This document shows positions 13,303 through 15,038 of a stretch of DNA of 15,038 nucleotides, in pieces; position 1 is the first letter of the stretch, and every line of letters begins with the position of its first letter. The stretch is from positions 1 through 15,038 of the forward strand of contig MTKS01000003.1 of the NCBI GenBank assembly GCA_004028495.1. The letters are read 5' to 3'. The notes below the pieces were generated by a model. The model did not search any database. It saw only the letters and a program-made list of their open reading frames with translations, and was not told where the DNA came from. Position numbers and translations under genes: made by a program. This stretch comes from Candidatus Electrothrix marina. GTDB lineage: Bacteria > Desulfobacterota > Desulfobulbia > Desulfobulbales > Desulfobulbaceae.

Positions 13303-13375
13303 CACGGGAGAAAGGGAGCATGCCTCGGTATGAAGAGTATTGGAAAGCCATGTGCGGGAAAACCGCATGCGCAGT
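13303..13375 (+). mobile_element. Degenerate group II intron 3'-end-like remnant, copy 2
   Basis: After the 38-base stretch shared with 12456-12493 comes AAAGCCATGTGCGG-GAAAA-CCGCATGCGCAGTTT (13344-13376). It has the layout of group II intron domain V: an AGC at the base, a GAAA-type loop, and a 2-base bulge (GC) after the upper stem. The upper stem TGCGG/CCGCA is intact. The lower stem carries two mismatches relative to the expected GCCGTG/CACGGT, so it is probably dead. No reverse transcriptase is present. The truncated nucleotidyltransferase begins directly downstream. Confidence 0.5.
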
Positions 13376-13436
13376 TTGATGAGGGGAATTGAGGAAGTAA
13401 GTGCTTGGTAGACGCAATACAGGAAAAGTGGTCTAA

Positions 13437-13622
13437 CCCCGATTTGCCCATCCGTTGGACAGAGAGATCATAACAAAGCTGAAGGATCGTCTGTATGATA
13501 TTGAGTTGGAGAATGATGAGGTGGTGAGCAGCATTATACGGAGCAGGCAGGAGTGGTTTTTGCCTGAATACGATGCGTTGCCGTTCAAAAAGGTGGTGGA
13601 GAAAGAGGGTGTAGAGCTGTGA
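13437..13622 (+). pseudogene. C-terminal fragment of a HEPN-associated nucleotidyltransferase
   Basis: An open frame without a proper start encodes about 61 residues. They read RFAHPLDREIITKLKDR...IELENDEVVSSII, then SRQEWFLPEYDALPF and VVEKEGVEL. This is the C-terminal half of the minimal nucleotidyltransferases found upstream of HEPN genes: a strand of the D-x-D sheet, an S-x-x-E-W motif, then PF...V..EG(I/V)xL at the stop. The N-terminal ~45 residues with the GSxxRG and DxD motifs are missing, replaced by intron-like debris. Its stop overlaps the GTG of the HEPN fragment, preserving the original operon junction. Confidence 0.75.
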
Positions 13623-13750
13623 ACCACAAGGAGGACATAATCCGCTATCGGCTTGAACGCGCTGAAGAAACCTATCAGGAAGTTCTGCTGATGCAGCGTG
13701 AAAAGCACTGGAGCACCTGCGCCAACAGGCTGTATTCTACCTGTTTTCAG
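13619..13750 (+). pseudogene. 5' fragment of a HEPN-domain gene
   Basis: From GTG 13619 the first ~44 residues (NHKEDIIRYRLERAEETYQEV... then NRLYSTCFQ) match the opening two helices of HEPN proteins, ending at the RLYxxCF motif. At about 13745 the homology stops and the frame continues as antisense of the neighbouring MNT gene until 13891. About two thirds of a usual 120-130-residue HEPN domain is lost, including the RxxxxH RNase motif, so no toxin activity is expected. It is the partner of the preceding nucleotidyltransferase fragment. Confidence 0.78.
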
Positions 13751-14055
13751 GAATCCTGTATCAGAATTCCGTTTTTCATTATCTCTTTGAGAAAACCGCC
13801 TTGGTCATGTTTTGTTTCGAGAAGAACCGGTTCAATCCTGTCGTCCACTTCTCTCCTGATTCTCCAGAGCAGCGGTCTTGTAGAAAAATAATCTCCCTGC
13901 ATTTCATCAACTATTATCGCGACATCCACATCGCTGTCTTCCCGTTGAGTTCCTCGCGCATAAGAGCCGAACAGCATCATTTTATCGAATGACATAGATT
14001 GTGACAGAAGACGCTTGTATTGTACCATTTTCCTTATAACCTCTTCTTTATCCAT
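13747..14055 (-). CDS. MNT-family minimal nucleotidyltransferase (HEPN/MNT antitoxin type)
   Basis: This 102-residue protein appears complete. The nucleotidyltransferase motif is intact: MLFGSYARGTQREDSDVDVAIIVD, with the GSxxRG nucleotide-binding loop and the Asp-x-Asp metal ligands (DVDVA). It ends in FLKEIMKNGILI, as family members do. In known HEPN/MNT modules the MNT protein counteracts the HEPN RNase, in some by AMPylating it. Here no intact HEPN gene is adjacent: downstream lies only a truncated, oppositely oriented HEPN, so this is an orphan. An AAGGA lies 9 bases upstream of the ATG. Confidence 0.88.
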   Translation of the reverse strand: MDKEEVIRKMVQYKRLLSQSMSFDKMMLFGSYARGTQREDSDVDVAIIVDEMQGDYFSTRPLLWRIRREVDDRIEPVLLETKHDQGGFLKEIMKNGILIQDS

Positions 14056-14228
14056 TGTTGCAGTTCCTTTGCATTTGCAAGTATCGTTTTACAGCGTTCT
14101 TCCGTTAAACTTCTCAACAGCTGTTCTTTGTGCACAGCACCTAAAATAATGGGTAGGATATTCCTTGGTGAATTTCTTACCTGTCTCTTATGGGTTGAGT
14201 TCAGACTGAGAGTATTTCGATATGACAA
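14034..14228 (-). CDS. Small hypothetical ORF upstream of MNT, possibly a gene remnant
   Basis: This 64-codon frame sits between the PIN gene and MNT and overlaps both (28 bases with the PIN 3' end, 22 with the MNT start). The C-terminal half (LTEERCKTILANAKELQQWIKKRL) looks like genuine amphipathic helix and vaguely resembles the last helix of HEPN domains, which would make it the lost partner of MNT. The N-terminal half is unconvincing. There is no clear ribosome binding site. Treat as a remnant or chance frame. Confidence 0.3.
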   Translation of the reverse strand: MSYRNTLSLNSTHKRQVRNSPRNILPIILGAVHKEQLLRSLTEERCKTILANAKELQQWIKKRL

Positions 14229-14611
14229 TCGGAGTATTTTTTAAACATTTTGAAGTCGCTGTCAAAGGTCACAATTTTTCGACAGTATTGCTCGGCAAAT
14301 TTCAGATGGACTGCATCATTGATGCTCTTTCCACGGCCCAGGTCGTTGCATAATGCAGCAGCCTCAAAAACCATTGAGGGCTCAATGGCATTTTTGGCAA
14401 ACGGTTCATACAGTGCCAGAGCTGCCTCAATTAATTCTCTGGAGATTTTTAATTTTGACAGCACAAAAACAAATTCACTGATGACTAAGGGAGAAAGGGT
14501 CATTGTACCGTCCCGAACAGCCTCTTCAATCAGGCGATCAGAAATCTTTTGTTTATTAACATCCTGTGTTATCGCTGCATAAACAAGTACATTCGTGTCA
14601 AAAAATATCAT
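14201..14611 (-). CDS. PIN-domain toxin (VapC-like RNase), third in the window
   Basis: This 136-residue PIN protein has all acidic residues in place: Asp5 in MIFFDTNVLVYA, Glu46 in LVISEFVFVL, Asp99 in KSINDAVHLKFA, and Asp117/Asp119 in VTFDSDFKMF. The DTNVLVYA opening is typical of the VapC group. Expected role: RNA cleavage and growth arrest when released from its antitoxin, which overlaps its start by 14 bases. It is complete; its sequence differs clearly from the two other PIN toxins here, so it is not a recent duplicate. Confidence 0.9.
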   Translation of the reverse strand: MIFFDTNVLVYAAITQDVNKQKISDRLIEEAVRDGTMTLSPLVISEFVFVLSKLKISRELIEAALALYEPFAKNAIEPSMVFEAAALCNDLGRGKSINDAVHLKFAEQYCRKIVTFDSDFKMFKKYSDCHIEILSV

Positions 14612-14843
14612 TGTTCATTGTATTGATGAGTTTGTCAATATCCACAGATGGGTCTACAACAGGATGTAATCGTTCTCTCAGGCACTTAAACTCTTGCAGG
14701 GCAACCAGAACCTTCTTGCCCCTTGCTGGATCCGGCTGTTTTACAGCCCTTTTTTTTGTATATTTGTCAACGAGATATTCATAGAAGCCGAACAGCTCTC
14801 TTTTTGCGGCCTCGGGTAATATTTCCATGTTTAATTCTTTCAT
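14598..14843 (-). CDS. Antitoxin-like protein paired with the third PIN toxin
   Basis: This is an 81-residue protein of the small 'LPEEAKREVxxFxEFLxxKY' type (here ILPEAAKRELFGFYEYLVDKYTKK), a helical family commonly found just upstream of PIN toxins. The C-terminal part (RERLHPVVDPSVDIDKLINTMNNDIF) would contact the toxin. ATG 14843 is selected because AGGAG (14854-14850) is 6 bases upstream; the frame is open to 14921, but that region holds the promoter. Its stop overlaps the toxin start by 14 bases. DNA-binding is not evident from the sequence. Confidence 0.8.
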   Translation of the reverse strand: MKELNMEILPEAAKRELFGFYEYLVDKYTKKRAVKQPDPARGKKVLVALQEFKCLRERLHPVVDPSVDIDKLINTMNNDIF

Positions 14844-14894
14844 AATCATCTCCTGACCCTGCATTTCAACGTTCTGGAAATCTTTAGTATGTTC

Positions 14895-14923
14895 AGTATA
14901 TTCAAATTCTCCCGGAAGCACAA
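14895..14923 (-). promoter_or_regulatory. Candidate promoter of the third PIN module
   Basis: On the minus strand, -35 TTGTGC (14923-14918), a 17-base spacer, and -10 TATACT (14900-14895), about 52 bases before the antitoxin start. An 11-bp palindrome ACAACCGTTGT (14920-14930) overlaps the -35 and could be an operator. Confidence 0.5.
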
Positions 14924-15038
14924 CCGTTGTGACGGAACAAGGGATGCAAGTGGTTGCGGGGCGGCAGACGGTGGGATGGGGGAACGAGTTGCGATTATTT
15001 CTTTTTTGTGGGGAATTGGGTATTTGTCGGGATAATTG

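Noticed and set aside
11571..13376. CRISPR array
   Set aside because: Repeats in this region are hairpins or one diverged pair; there is no regular series of repeats and spacers and no cas gene.

Overview
The window looks like a chromosomal segment of a Gram-negative bacterium. The lineage is not fixed by any marker. An archaeal-type phosphoglycerate mutase, a GlyGly-CTERM/rhombosortase pair, an M1 peptidase joined to a ChaN (DUF399) domain, and dense PIN and HEPN/MNT toxin-antitoxin genes would all suit a Desulfobacterota (Desulfobulbales-like) genome. That placement is inference.

Layout. (1) 1-2670, plus strand: a hypothetical protein with a fibronectin-III-like C-terminus, apgM, an overlapping YbgC-type thioesterase, then an initiator tRNA-Met with its own consensus promoter and a strong terminator. 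(2) 2671-4620: a membrane-anchored hypothetical protein, a 131-bp MITE-like element with near-perfect 23-bp inverted repeats and an 8-bp target duplication, and a four-cysteine lipoprotein. (3) 10764 down to 4621, minus strand: a surface-protein operon. A VIT+VWA protein ending in a GlyGly-CTERM sorting tail is split by a frameshift. It is followed by a rhombosortase that reads in frame into an M1-peptidase/ChaN protein, whose PDZ tail is split off by a second frameshift. Upstream lies a divergent TetR gene, and the intergenic region carries three copies of TGAACRCYGTTCA, very probably the TetR operator. (4) 11567-15038: an accessory island with a hairpin cluster, a Phd/PIN pair, a FitA/FitB pair with a clear promoter and operator, two copies of a degenerate group II intron 3'-end-like sequence, a truncated nucleotidyltransferase, a truncated HEPN gene, an intact MNT nucleotidyltransferase, and a third PIN toxin with its antitoxin.

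How the genes work together. The best candidate for an unusual system is region 3. A secreted VWA protein carries the tail that rhombosortase recognises, and the rhombosortase is the next gene in the same operon. A secreted metallopeptidase/ChaN/PDZ protein follows, and one TetR regulator probably controls the set. Three coding anomalies in this one operon (two apparent one-base losses and one missing stop) mean it is either decaying or affected by sequencing error. That should be settled before the fusion is treated as real. Region 4 looks like a site where toxin-antitoxin genes and mobile-element debris have accumulated and truncated each other.
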